DNA from: JAHWKS01 sp964458385
GTDB lineage: Bacteria > Planctomycetota > Planctomycetia > Pirellulales > Pirellulaceae
Length of the DNA: 25,103 nucleotides
Direction: 5' to 3'
Assembly (NCBI GenBank): GCA_964458385.1
Contig: CAYWIS010000072.1
Coordinates: 1 to 25,103, forward strand
Shown: positions 16,971-25,103 of the stretch, piece by piece
Layout of the letters: every line of letters begins with the position of its first letter
Numbering within the stretch: position 1 is the first letter of the stretch
The notes under the pieces: model-generated
The model's database searches: none
What the model was told of the DNA's origin: nothing
What the model saw: only the letters and a program-made list of their open reading frames with translations
Program-made: the position numbers and the translations under genes

Positions 16971-17582
16971 ATGTTGGTGATTGGGGTCGCAGGCGGCGTC
17001 GCCAGCGGCAAGAGCGTCGTCTCCGACAAACTTCGTGCGTTGGGAGCCGCTGTGCTTGATGCAGATCGCGTGGGCCATGAGGTGCTGGAAGAACCGTCGG
17101 TGCGAGACGCTATTCGCGCCCATTGGGGCGACGCGGTCTTTACCGACGAAGGAAAAGTCAACCGCGCTGCGTTGGCTCAGCGGGTGTTTGCCCCGCCCCC
17201 CCACGGGCCGGTGGAGCTCGCCAAACTGGAACAGACAACCCACCCGCGGATCGGAGCCCGACTGCGGGAGCAAATCGAACAATACCGGGAAGCAGGTTTC
17301 CCGGCCGTAGTGCTTGATGCCGCCGTGATGTTTAAGGCGGGTTGGCATCGATTTTGTGACAAGATTGTGTTTGTCGAAGCGCCGCTTCCCGTGCGTCTTG
17401 AGCGAGCGTTGCGACGCGGTTGGACCAAGGAAAATTTCCTAGCCCGCGAGGCGGCCCAAATGCCGGTCGATGAAAAAAAGAAGTTTGCTGATATAATCAT
17501 CAATAATACGGGAGCTTTAGAAGACACCCACCAGCAGGTCGAATGTTTTTGGCGTTCATTAGGCCTGAAAAAAAGCTCCTGA
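16971..17582 (+). CDS. coaE: Dephospho-CoA kinase
   Basis: 203 residues, the family's normal size. It phosphorylates the 3'-OH of dephospho-CoA with ATP, the last step of coenzyme A synthesis, in the cytoplasm. Walker A is GGVASGKS right at the N-terminus. The family blocks LDADRVGHEVL (with the catalytic Asp), THPRI, a lid region with RLERALRRG, and DIIINNTG near the C-terminus are all present. ATG at 16971 puts the Walker motif at residues 8-15, as expected. It lies 151 nt after polA and 201 nt before rho on the same strand. No Shine-Dalgarno sequence is evident. Confidence 0.95.
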   Translation: MLVIGVAGGVASGKSVVSDKLRALGAAVLDADRVGHEVLEEPSVRDAIRAHWGDAVFTDEGKVNRAALAQRVFAPPPHGPVELAKLEQTTHPRIGARLREQIEQYREAGFPAVVLDAAVMFKAGWHRFCDKIVFVEAPLPVRLERALRRGWTKENFLAREAAQMPVDEKKKFADIIINNTGALEDTHQQVECFWRSLGLKKSS

Positions 17583-17783
17583 CTGCCATTTTCAAAACGC
17601 CGTTTATCTCCTAATTTGTCACCAACACTCCTTTGAGGCTTTTCACCTCACGCGCTTCCTTTTCCGAGGCCTTCCCTCACGGTAGCGGCGACGGATTGCC
17701 TCTTTTCGCTCAGTAAAAAACACCCTGCCTTTCGCGGCGTTCGACCGCGGATGCCTTTTTCCTTATCAGGAGCTTGGAGCGTC
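17583..17783 (+). promoter_or_regulatory. rho leader: C/T-rich, G-poor region with small hairpins
   Basis: In 17583-17660 I count about 27 C and 9 G, a bias like Rho-utilisation sites. Small stems can form: TGAGG/CCTCA (17634-17638 with 17646-17650), GAGG/CCTC (17666-17669 with 17675-17678), and CGCGG/CCGCG (17733-17737 with 17745-17749). The last is followed by a run of five T at 17756-17760. This would suit coaE termination, or self-regulation of rho, which is known for E. coli rho. The role here is inference. Confidence 0.35.
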
Positions 17784-19310
<1,527 letters not shown>

Positions 19311-19363
19311 GCGGCGGGCGTCGCAAGGGGCCAAAATGCAAAATTGGGCCCGCATGCAAACTT

Positions 19364-19382
19364 CGGCGCCTCTCAGGCGCCG
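19364..19382 (+). terminator. Hairpin after rho (weak terminator candidate)
   Basis: CGGCGCC-TCTCA-GGCGCCG is a perfect 7-bp stem with a 5-nt loop, 54 nt after the rho stop and 49 nt before ribH. No T run follows, so it may only stabilise the mRNA end. Confidence 0.35.
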
Positions 19383-19431
19383 ATTGATCGTAGATTGTTT
19401 GACTCCGGTTCTCTGACTCCTGCCTCCCTCC

Positions 19432-19899
19432 ATGCCTCAAGTTTACGAAGGCGAGCGTCGCGCGGTGGACGGCCGCTTCGCCATCGTTGTTTCGCGGTAT
19501 AATTCCCACATCACCGCGAAGTTGTTGTCCGGGGCGCTGGAGACATTGCTGGGCCACGGCGTTCCAGACGCCAAGATTGATGTGGCCTGGGTTCCCGGCG
19601 CCTGGGAGTTGCCATTGATTGCGCGGCGCTTCGCCCGCTCCGGCCGTCACGCAGCCGTGCTGTGCCTGGGAGCGGTAATCCGCGGAGAAACGACGCACGA
19701 TCAGTACATCAACCAACAGGTGAGCCAAAGCCTGGGGCAGCTAGCCTTGGAAACCGGTGTCCCGGTGCTGTTTGGCGTGTTGACGTGTAACACGCTTGAG
19801 CAGGCAATTCATCGGGCCGGCGGCAACCACGGCAACAAAGGCGTTGAGTGCGCCGAGGCCGCCCTGGAAATGGCCAGCTTGTTGGAAAAGTTGCCTTGA
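19432..19899 (+). CDS. ribH: 6,7-dimethyl-8-ribityllumazine synthase
   Basis: 155 residues, standard length. It condenses 5-amino-6-ribitylaminouracil with 3,4-dihydroxy-2-butanone 4-phosphate, the penultimate step of riboflavin synthesis, in icosahedral or pentameric assemblies. Family blocks: VVSRYNSHIT near the start, WVPGAWELPL, LGAVIRGETTHDQYI (with the catalytic His) and VPVLFGVLTCNT. The phosphate-binding Arg/Lys region is HRAGGNHGNKG. No other riboflavin gene is in the window and no FMN riboswitch is visible in the short upstream DNA. It precedes nusB by 207 nt, a ribH-nusB pairing common in many bacteria. Confidence 0.96.
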   Translation: MPQVYEGERRAVDGRFAIVVSRYNSHITAKLLSGALETLLGHGVPDAKIDVAWVPGAWELPLIARRFARSGRHAAVLCLGAVIRGETTHDQYINQQVSQSLGQLALETGVPVLFGVLTCNTLEQAIHRAGGNHGNKGVECAEAALEMASLLEKLP

Positions 19900-20106
19900 G
19901 TTTCGCCTCGCCTGTCGCGCTGGCCTCAGCCGCTTACCGAACTTGTTTCACCTGGACGCCAGCCCGGTTAGCGCGACAAAAAACATCGCACGGGCCTTCT
20001 TTTTGCGTATGATTCCATAGGACCATGCGATCCCGGGCGGGTCCGCTTGCGCAGCGCCAAGTCCCCCTTGGCCGCGGTTCTTACCTTCGAGTGTTAACGG
20101 AAAACT

Positions 20107-20532
20107 ATGACCGGCCGGAGCCGAGCCCGAGAGGTCGTCCTTCAAATCCTTTATCAGGATGATCTTAACCCCGACGCCAATGCTGCGGCGGTCGAAGAAT
20201 TTATGCGCCACCGCCTGAAGAACAATGCGCAGTTAATTGAATTTGCGCAATCGCTGCTCTCGGGCGTGCGGCGCAATCGCGAAGAACTGGACAATATGCT
20301 CAGTCGGTGCGCGGCGAACTGGTCGCTGGAGCGCATGGCCGTCACCGACCGCAATGTGATCCGCCTTGGCGCTTACGAGATGCTCTACACCGATACGCCG
20401 GGCCCGGTCGTGATTAACGAGGCCGTAGAGCTGGCCAAACGATATGGCGCCCGTCAGTCGGCTCAGTTTGTCAATGGCGTGCTGGATCGCTTCCTTCACG
20501 ATTGGTTGCAAGACCGGCCCGAATCGAAATAA
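20107..20532 (+). CDS. nusB: Transcription antitermination factor NusB
   Basis: 141 residues, the normal NusB size, all-helical. It opens TGRSRAREVVLQILYQDDL, the family's RNA-binding N-terminus (Arg-rich helix), and later has NWSLERMAVTDRNVIRLGAYEML and VINEAVELAKRYG, then FVNGVLDRF, the strongest NusB signature. It binds boxA RNA with NusE (S10) to allow rRNA antitermination. It lies 36 nt upstream of ftsY in the same direction and probably shares a transcript. Only a weak purine stretch (ACGGAAAA) precedes the ATG. Confidence 0.95.
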   Translation: MTGRSRAREVVLQILYQDDLNPDANAAAVEEFMRHRLKNNAQLIEFAQSLLSGVRRNREELDNMLSRCAANWSLERMAVTDRNVIRLGAYEMLYTDTPGPVVINEAVELAKRYGARQSAQFVNGVLDRFLHDWLQDRPESK

Positions 20533-20568
20533 TGGGACCGTTCCCTCTTCCTTTTACCCCGATGCATT

Positions 20569-21558
20569 ATGGCTTGGTTCAGCCGCAAGACCGAAAGTCA
20601 ACCGCAACCCCCGCATGACGCCGGGGCAGCGTCTTCCGGCTGGCTCGGCGGCTTGCGGCAGGGCCTAGAAAAAACCTGGCGAGTCCTCAACACCGATATT
20701 CGCGACCTGTTCAAACAGGAAGGCCGCCTGGTTGACGATGACTTCCTGCGCGACTTGTTCGCCGTGCTGGTCAAAACCGACATGGGCGTCGGCCCGGCCG
20801 AACGCATTCGCGACCGCGTCGGCTCGGACTTCCGCGCCCGGGTCGTTCACATGTCCGACATTTTGGAAGTCATCAAGGCCGAAATCAAGGAACTCGTCGC
20901 TCAGCCTGAACGGCCCATCAACATGGCCGAGTCTGGCCCCACGGTCATCATGGTTGTGGGGGTGAACGGCTCGGGCAAAACCACCTCGATCGCCAAGCTA
21001 GCGCGGCGATTTCACGACGAAGGTAAACGCGTGGTGCTTGGCGCTGGCGACACCTTCCGGGCGGCGGCGGTCGAACAGCTTTCGATCTGGGCCAATCGCG
21101 TCGGCTGTGAGATCGTTAAGGGTAAACAGGGGGGCGACCCCGCCAGCGTTGCCTATACCGCTGTTGGGCGAGCCTTGGAAAGCGGCGCGGATGTGTGCAT
21201 TATCGATACGGCGGGTCGGTTGCAAACGCAAACCAACCTGATGCAGCAGTTGGAGAAAATTCGCCGCGTCATCAGCAAGCAAATCCCTGAAGCCCCACAC
21301 GAAACGCTTCTGGTGTTGGACGCCACTGCCGGGCAAAACGCCATCAGCCAGGCCCGCGGTTTTTCCGAGGCTGCCCAATGCACCGGCATTATCTTGGCCA
21401 AGCTCGACGGCACGGCCAAGGGTGGCGTAATCATTCCCATTCGCCAACAATTCAACTTGCCGGTCAAGTTCATTGGCGTCGGCGAGAAAGACACCGACTT
21501 AGCTGTCTTCGACGCTGAGAAATTCGTGGACGCGATGTTCGACCAGTCCGCGCGATAA
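20569..21558 (+). CDS. ftsY: Signal recognition particle receptor FtsY
   Basis: 329 residues: a short N-terminal region, then the N and G domains, without the long acidic A domain of E. coli FtsY. G motifs are seen in order: GVNGSGKTTSIAKLA (P-loop), DTFRAAAVEQL, DTAGRLQTQTNLM and AKLDGTAKGG. It is the membrane-associated GTPase that receives the SRP-ribosome complex and hands inner-membrane proteins to the Sec translocon. The first 30 residues include an amphipathic stretch (SSGWLGGLRQGLEKTW) that could aid membrane binding. It starts 36 nt after nusB. The stop codon lies in the loop of a hairpin. Confidence 0.96.
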   Translation: MAWFSRKTESQPQPPHDAGAASSGWLGGLRQGLEKTWRVLNTDIRDLFKQEGRLVDDDFLRDLFAVLVKTDMGVGPAERIRDRVGSDFRARVVHMSDILEVIKAEIKELVAQPERPINMAESGPTVIMVVGVNGSGKTTSIAKLARRFHDEGKRVVLGAGDTFRAAAVEQLSIWANRVGCEIVKGKQGGDPASVAYTAVGRALESGADVCIIDTAGRLQTQTNLMQQLEKIRRVISKQIPEAPHETLLVLDATAGQNAISQARGFSEAAQCTGIILAKLDGTAKGGVIIPIRQQFNLPVKFIGVGEKDTDLAVFDAEKFVDAMFDQSAR

Positions 21559-21569
21559 TTGTCGCGCGG
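21548..21569 (+). terminator. Hairpin around the ftsY stop codon (terminator candidate)
   Basis: CCGCGCGA-TAATTG-TCGCGCGG is a perfect 8-bp stem with a 6-nt loop. The loop contains the ftsY stop TAA. Only a short GTTTCGT follows, so the U tract is poor. Confidence 0.4.
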
Positions 21570-21640
21570 CGCGTTTCGTCAATGTGCCGGATCGCTCCCC
21601 CTTCCAAATAAAGGACGGCGCCGCGCCGTAATTTCCACCG

Positions 21641-23236
21641 ATGGCTCTTCAACCTGTTTTGATCGCGGGAGTGTGGCGTCAAGCGCACGCCCAAGGCAGT
21701 TTTCAGGCCGAGAATCCCTCGCTGCGCGAGTCGATCCCCGAGGAATACCCTGTCAGCGATTGGCAAGACTGCGACGAGGCGCTCACCGCCGCGGTGGAGG
21801 CGGCCGTAACGCTCCGTTCGACGCCGGGCGAGCAAATCGCGGCCTTCCTGGAGCAATTTGCCGAGCGCATCGAAGCGAGGAAGGACGCCCTGGTCGAAAT
21901 GGCGCACGCCGAAACGGCCCTCCCCAAGTCGCCCCGCCTGGCCGATGTTGAGCTGCCGCGCACTACGGGTCAGCTCCGTCAAGCCGCAGCCGCGGCGCGG
22001 GAAGGCTCCTGGACGACGCCGGTAATCGATACCAAGAACAACATTCGCTCCTACTACGCCCCGTTGGGGCCGGTGGCGGTGTTCGGACCGAATAACTTCC
22101 CCTTTGCCTTCAACAGCGCCGCAGGAGGCGACTTCGCCGCCGCCATTGCCGCGGGCAACCCCGTCATCGCCAAGGCGAATACCTCTCACCCCGGCACATC
22201 GCGGCTACTGGCGGAAGCGGCGTTCGAGGCGCTGCAAGCAACGCAATTGCCGCCTGCTACGGTGCAACTCTTGTATCGCACCTCACACGCCGATGGGGAA
22301 CGGCTGGTGGCCGATCCGCGGATTGGAGCCACCGGCTATACCGGCAGTCGAACAGCGGGTTTGAAGCTTAAAGCGGCGGCCGATAAGGCAGGCAAACCTA
22401 TTTACCTGGAACTGTCGAGTGTCAATCCGGTGGTGATCTTGCCAGGAGCGCTGAAGTCGCGATTGGGCGAAATCGCCGACGAGTTCACCACCAGTTGCCT
22501 GATGGGCGCCGGACAATTCTGCACGAACCCCGGCTTGGTGATTCTGTTCCGGTCCCCTCAAGCCGAGGGCTTCATTGCCACGGTAATTGAGAAGTTTAAC
22601 GCGGCGCCCTGTGGCACATTGTTATCGCAAGGCGTTGAACGGTCGCTCGCGGCCGGCGTAGAAACGCTTCGTAAAGCCGGCGCCACTTTGCTAACGGGTG
22701 ACGCTCCGGGCGATGGTCGCGGTTACTGCCGCAAAAACACGCTCCTGCACGCAACGGGGGCTCAGTTCTTGAAGGACCCGTACACCTTTCAGACCGAAGC
22801 GTTCGGCAACGCTTCGCTGCTGGTAACGGTTGACGATGTACAGCAAGCGGCCGCCGTGCTGGAGCATCTGGAAGGGAACCTCACCGGCTGCATCTACTCG
22901 GACCGTGATGGCGCCGACGACGATCTGTACAACCATCTGGCGCCGATCCTCCGCCAACGTGTCGGCCGGCTACTCAACGACAAGATGCCTACAGGTGTGG
23001 CAGTGTCGCCCGCTATGAACCACGGTGGCCCTTATCCGGCCACCGGGCATCCGGGCTTTACGGCGGTAGGCATTCCCGCCTCGTTGCGGCGATTCGCGAT
23101 GCTGCAATGCTTCGACAACGTGCGTTCCCACCGTCTGCCTGCGGCGCTTCAAGATCGCAATCCCAACGGCCAGATGTGGCGGTATATTGACGGCCGTTGG
23201 ACGCAAGGCGACGTGCTCGAAACCGCGGCGAGTTAG
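21641..23236 (+). CDS. Aldehyde dehydrogenase, 2,5-dioxovalerate (alpha-ketoglutarate semialdehyde) type
   Basis: 531 residues, the size of the NADP-dependent alpha-ketoglutarate semialdehyde dehydrogenase group. Catalytic Glu is in YLELSSVNP (about 257) and the nucleophile Cys in MGAGQFCTNPG (about 294). The cofactor region shows GPNNFPFAFN, AKANTSHPGTS and YTGSRTAG. The group oxidises 2,5-dioxopentanoate to alpha-ketoglutarate with NAD(P)+, feeding oxidised pentoses, uronates or hydroxyproline into the TCA cycle. No partner dehydratase is in the window, so the pathway is inferred. The gene follows ftsY by 82 nt and meets the P-II gene with overlapping stops. ATG at 21641, no Shine-Dalgarno sequence. 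Confidence 0.88.
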   Translation: MALQPVLIAGVWRQAHAQGSFQAENPSLRESIPEEYPVSDWQDCDEALTAAVEAAVTLRSTPGEQIAAFLEQFAERIEARKDALVEMAHAETALPKSPRLADVELPRTTGQLRQAAAAAREGSWTTPVIDTKNNIRSYYAPLGPVAVFGPNNFPFAFNSAAGGDFAAAIAAGNPVIAKANTSHPGTSRLLAEAAFEALQATQLPPATVQLLYRTSHADGERLVADPRIGATGYTGSRTAGLKLKAAADKAGKPIYLELSSVNPVVILPGALKSRLGEIADEFTTSCLMGAGQFCTNPGLVILFRSPQAEGFIATVIEKFNAAPCGTLLSQGVERSLAAGVETLRKAGATLLTGDAPGDGRGYCRKNTLLHATGAQFLKDPYTFQTEAFGNASLLVTVDDVQQAAAVLEHLEGNLTGCIYSDRDGADDDLYNHLAPILRQRVGRLLNDKMPTGVAVSPAMNHGGPYPATGHPGFTAVGIPASLRRFAMLQCFDNVRSHRLPAALQDRNPNGQMWRYIDGRWTQGDVLETAAS

Positions 23237-23580
23237 ATCGCTTCGCCGCCGCGCTCCCCTGTGCGAATCCGAATGCAGTCTTCCAAAGGAAGTACGAAGA
23301 TCTTGCCATCGCCAACTTCGCCTTTGGGGCCGGTGCGGGCGCCCTTGATAATGGCGTTGATGGTCGGCTCGACGAACTCCTCGTTCACCGCAATTTGGAG
23401 CTGCACCTTACGAAGCAGGTTTACCGTAAATTCATGGCCCCGGTAGACCTCGGTATGGCCTTTCTGTCGGCCAAACCCCTGGCAATCCATGACGGTCAGG
23501 CGGAACACTTCAACTTCGGTTAGTGCGGCCTTGACGGCTTCCAGTTTGCTAGGCTGGATGATAGCGACAATTAGTTTCAT
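23233..23580 (-). CDS. P-II nitrogen regulatory protein (GlnB/GlnK family) with Phe at position 51
   Basis: 115 residues, trimeric signal protein that binds ATP/ADP and 2-oxoglutarate. The T loop reads GFGRQKGHTEVYRGHEF: Gln39, Lys40, Tyr46 and Arg47 are kept, but position 51, the uridylylated Tyr of E. coli GlnB/GlnK, is Phe. Position 49, the phosphorylated Ser of cyanobacteria, is His. Lys58 and the GDGKIFV and RIRTGE blocks are present. An extra two residues lie in TGPKGEVGDG. It is downstream of the Amt gene on the same strand, 354 nt apart, so a role as GlnK controlling ammonium import is likely. The stop (TAA, 23235-23233) overlaps the stop of the facing aldehyde dehydrogenase. Confidence 0.95.
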   Translation of the reverse strand: MKLIVAIIQPSKLEAVKAALTEVEVFRLTVMDCQGFGRQKGHTEVYRGHEFTVNLLRKVQLQIAVNEEFVEPTINAIIKGARTGPKGEVGDGKIFVLPLEDCIRIRTGERGGEAI

Positions 23581-23606
23581 ATCCGCTGAGTTTGCCTTAG
23601 TGAGAA

Positions 23607-23636
23607 AAATAACGAGCAGCGGCCAGTGCAGGTCAA
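23607..23636 (-). promoter_or_regulatory. Possible sigma-70-type promoter of the P-II gene
   Basis: Minus strand TTGACC (23636-23631) and TTATTT (23612-23607) are 18 nt apart, with the -10-like box about 26 nt before the ATG at 23580. The -35 match is good and the -10 match poor. If real, the P-II gene can be expressed separately from amt. Confidence 0.3.
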
Positions 23637-23734
23637 TCTATCCCTCTTAGGCCGCTGCAACAAGACACGACTTTCGTCGGGACGCCGCCATGCGGCCGGT
23701 CTGAGGTCTGTACGTTACCCGGATCTCAGAGCCG

Positions 23735-23748
23735 ATAGCCAAGGCTAT
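23735..23748. repeat. Small inverted repeat ATAGCC-AA-GGCTAT
   Basis: A perfect 6-bp palindrome with a 2-nt centre in the amt/P-II intergenic region, just left of the larger hairpin at 23758. It could be an operator site or part of a leader structure. Confidence 0.35.
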
Positions 23749-23757
23749 AAACGCACC

Positions 23758-23792
23758 GACCTGGACAGGTGAGGCGGACACCTGCCCAGGTC
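23758..23792. repeat. Inverted repeat, 14-bp arms with one mismatch, 7-nt loop
   Basis: GACCTGGACAGGTG (23758-23771) faces CACCTGCCCAGGTC (23779-23792). A stable RNA hairpin on either strand is expected. No T run follows on the minus strand, so it is not a standard intrinsic terminator. Confidence 0.6.
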
Positions 23793-23862
23793 TTTCGCGG
23801 GGCATCCTTCTGGCCCAGGCAAGAGCCGAAGTGACTTGGTTGTCGCGCACCGGCCGCCGGCG

Positions 23863-23904
23863 CCTGATTCGCCCACCGGTGGCGCGCGGGGCGGGCGAAT
23901 CAGG
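23863..23904 (-). terminator. 12-bp inverted repeat just after amt (terminator or mRNA-end structure)
   Basis: CCTGATTCGCCC (23863-23874) faces GGGCGAATCAGG (23893-23904), perfect arms with an 18-nt GC-rich loop that itself overlaps the palindrome CCACCGGTGG (23873-23882). It starts 30 nt past the amt stop. There is no T tract on the minus strand. Confidence 0.45.
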
Positions 23905-23934
23905 GCATTCCGGACGGCACGCGAGGAAGGTTCG

Positions 23935-25103
23935 TTAGACGCTCGCGGCCGGCTCCACCTGAACTCCAGGAGCAGGCGAGCCAATGAGCGAGCCAGACAG
24001 CGGTTGCACACCGCCGATCATTTCGGGCGGGTAGGCATGCATGCCGTGTTCGCCAATATCCAGGCCTTCGATTTCCTCTTCTGGCGAGACTCGCAGGATG
24101 CCCAGCAATCGCATGACTCCAAACACGCCGAGCATGACGAAGAAGGCCCAACTGCAGATGATAAGCGTTCCCAGCAGTTGCACCGTTAGGCTCTTATCGA
24201 CGCCAAAGATCCCGGTGGCGATACCGCCCCAGATGCCACATGCACCGTGCACCGGAAAAGCCCCCACCGGGTCGTCAATGCGGAGTTTATCGAGCGCCAC
24301 GATGGCCGCGACCACGATCACCCCCGCAATGCCGCCAATAATCAGGGCCTCAAAGTTATCCACGCAATCGCAGTTCGCGGTGATTCCCACCAAGCCCGCA
24401 AGCACACCGTTGAGGGCCATCGTCAGGTCGGGCTTTTTGAACAAGCCCCAAGCCAGGAACATGGCGACCGCGGCGCCCGCTCCAGCGGCCAAGACCGTAT
24501 TCACCGCCACCAGCATGACCACGTCAATGTCGCCCTGCGACGCGAAGGCCAACTGGCTGCCGCAGTTAAATCCAAACCAGCCAACGAACAAGATAAACAC
24601 GCCTAACGCAGCAAAGGTCAGATTATGCCCCGGCATGGGAATTGACTTACCATTGACAAACCGGCCAATCCGGGGTCCCAACACCATTGCGCCCGCCAAA
24701 GCCGCAAAACCGCCCACCGCGTGCACCACGATCGAGCCAGCGAAGTCGTGAAAGCCCCACTCGTTAATAGGCCCGCCGCCCCATTTCCACATGCCGCTGA
24801 TCGGGTAAACAAAGGCCGTGAGAATCACGGTGTAGATCAGATAGGCGTTGAACTTCATCCGGCCCGCCACAGCGCCCGAAACGATCGTCGCGGCGGTCGC
24901 CGCAAAGGCCACCTGGAACAAGAAGTCAGCCTGCGGATGCAATCCCGGCGAAAGCTCTCCGTCTTCCAGCACCGAAGGCTCCATCGACACGAACAGTTCC
25001 GGAATGCGAAGCCAGCCGCCAGCGATGGTTTCTCCATGATACATCAAGCCGTAGCCGATGGCGAAGAACACCAGCACGCCCAGGCTCATATCCATGAGGT
25101 TTT
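23935..25103 (-). CDS. amt: Ammonium transporter (Amt/AmtB), 5' end beyond the window
   Basis: 389 residues are visible. The frame stays open to base 25103, where it reads KNLMDMSLGVLVFFAIGYGLMY, the third membrane helix region, so the signal peptide and first helices lie outside. About nine membrane segments follow. The channel histidines are in DFAGSIVVHAVGG and VGAFPVHGACGIWGG, the twin-His pair of AmtB. The cytoplasmic tail keeps EEIEGLDIGEHGMHAYPPEM, the part that contacts GlnK in E. coli. It conducts ammonium across the inner membrane. The P-II gene follows downstream on the same strand, the usual amtB-glnK association. The last about 30 residues (after VQPLSG) are a low-complexity tail. 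Confidence 0.95.
   Translation of the reverse strand, partial: NLMDMSLGVLVFFAIGYGLMYHGETIAGGWLRIPELFVSMEPSVLEDGELSPGLHPQADFLFQVAFAATAATIVSGAVAGRMKFNAYLIYTVILTAFVYPISGMWKWGGGPINEWGFHDFAGSIVVHAVGGFAALAGAMVLGPRIGRFVNGKSIPMPGHNLTFAALGVFILFVGWFGFNCGSQLAFASQGDIDVVMLVAVNTVLAAGAGAAVAMFLAWGLFKKPDLTMALNGVLAGLVGITANCDCVDNFEALIIGGIAGVIVVAAIVALDKLRIDDPVGAFPVHGACGIWGGIATGIFGVDKSLTVQLLGTLIICSWAFFVMLGVFGVMRLLGILRVSPEEEIEGLDIGEHGMHAYPPEMIGGVQPLSGSLIGSPAPGVQVEPAASV

Larger units (their letters stand above)
23581..23934. other. Intergenic region between amt and the P-II gene
   Basis: 354 bp with no convincing gene. The right part is very GC-rich and holds two strong inverted repeats; the left part is the P-II upstream region. 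Open frames here lack start signals and family features. No sigma-54 -24/-12 element was found on reading the minus strand. Confidence 0.7.

Noticed and set aside
23641..23680. Possible sigma-54 site upstream of the P-II gene (TTGCA on the minus strand)
   Set aside because: The GC of the -12 element has no GG at the required -24 spacing.

Overview
The window looks like a chromosomal piece of a GC-rich planctomycete, most likely of the Pirellulales type. I infer this from gene content, not from a search: a gingipain-type (C25) secreted peptidase, a DUF11-repeat envelope protein with a proline-rich stem, a Tat-exported Gfo/Idh/MocA oxidoreductase, a neutral-ceramidase-fold protein, and many starts without a clear Shine-Dalgarno sequence. 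Five runs of exactly ten Ns (1786, 2980, 5313, 12749, 13883) show a draft, scaffolded assembly. Four of them interrupt protein genes and one interrupts a tRNA.

Layout, left half (accessory or metabolic): the 3' part of a Clp-type AAA+ ATPase (+) faces a C25-family peptidase (-). A shared upstream region separates that peptidase from a ceramidase-fold gene (+), which is followed by an extended-SDR sugar-nucleotide epimerase (+). The epimerase meets pyruvate kinase (-) tail to tail. Pyruvate kinase lies directly behind a universal stress protein, with 2 nt between them. A small membrane protein with an orphan HAMP-like segment (+) follows. Next comes a leftward group: a DUF11-repeat lipoprotein-like protein, a possible terminator, a Tat-signal Gfo/Idh/MocA oxidoreductase and a glucose-dehydrogenase-family MDR enzyme.

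Right half (housekeeping): a roughly 600-bp gene-free stretch leads into tRNA-Arg(CCG), then polA, coaE, rho, ribH, nusB and ftsY, all rightward. This joins DNA repair/replication, CoA and flavin synthesis, transcription termination/antitermination and protein targeting. An aldehyde dehydrogenase of the 2,5-dioxovalerate type follows. It meets, with overlapping stop codons, a leftward nitrogen-control pair: a P-II protein and, upstream of it, an ammonium transporter cut by the window end.

I see no transposon, CRISPR array, phage or clear novel multi-gene defence system. The most interesting points are residue-level: a P-II protein with Phe in place of the uridylylated Tyr51 next to its Amt partner; a ceramidase-fold protein with Gly in place of the motif serine; a Clp D2 module lacking the usual GYVGY pore loop; a pyruvate kinase with the K+-independent signature; and a glucose-dehydrogenase homologue without structural-zinc cysteines. 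There are also several unexplained inverted or direct repeats in intergenic DNA.
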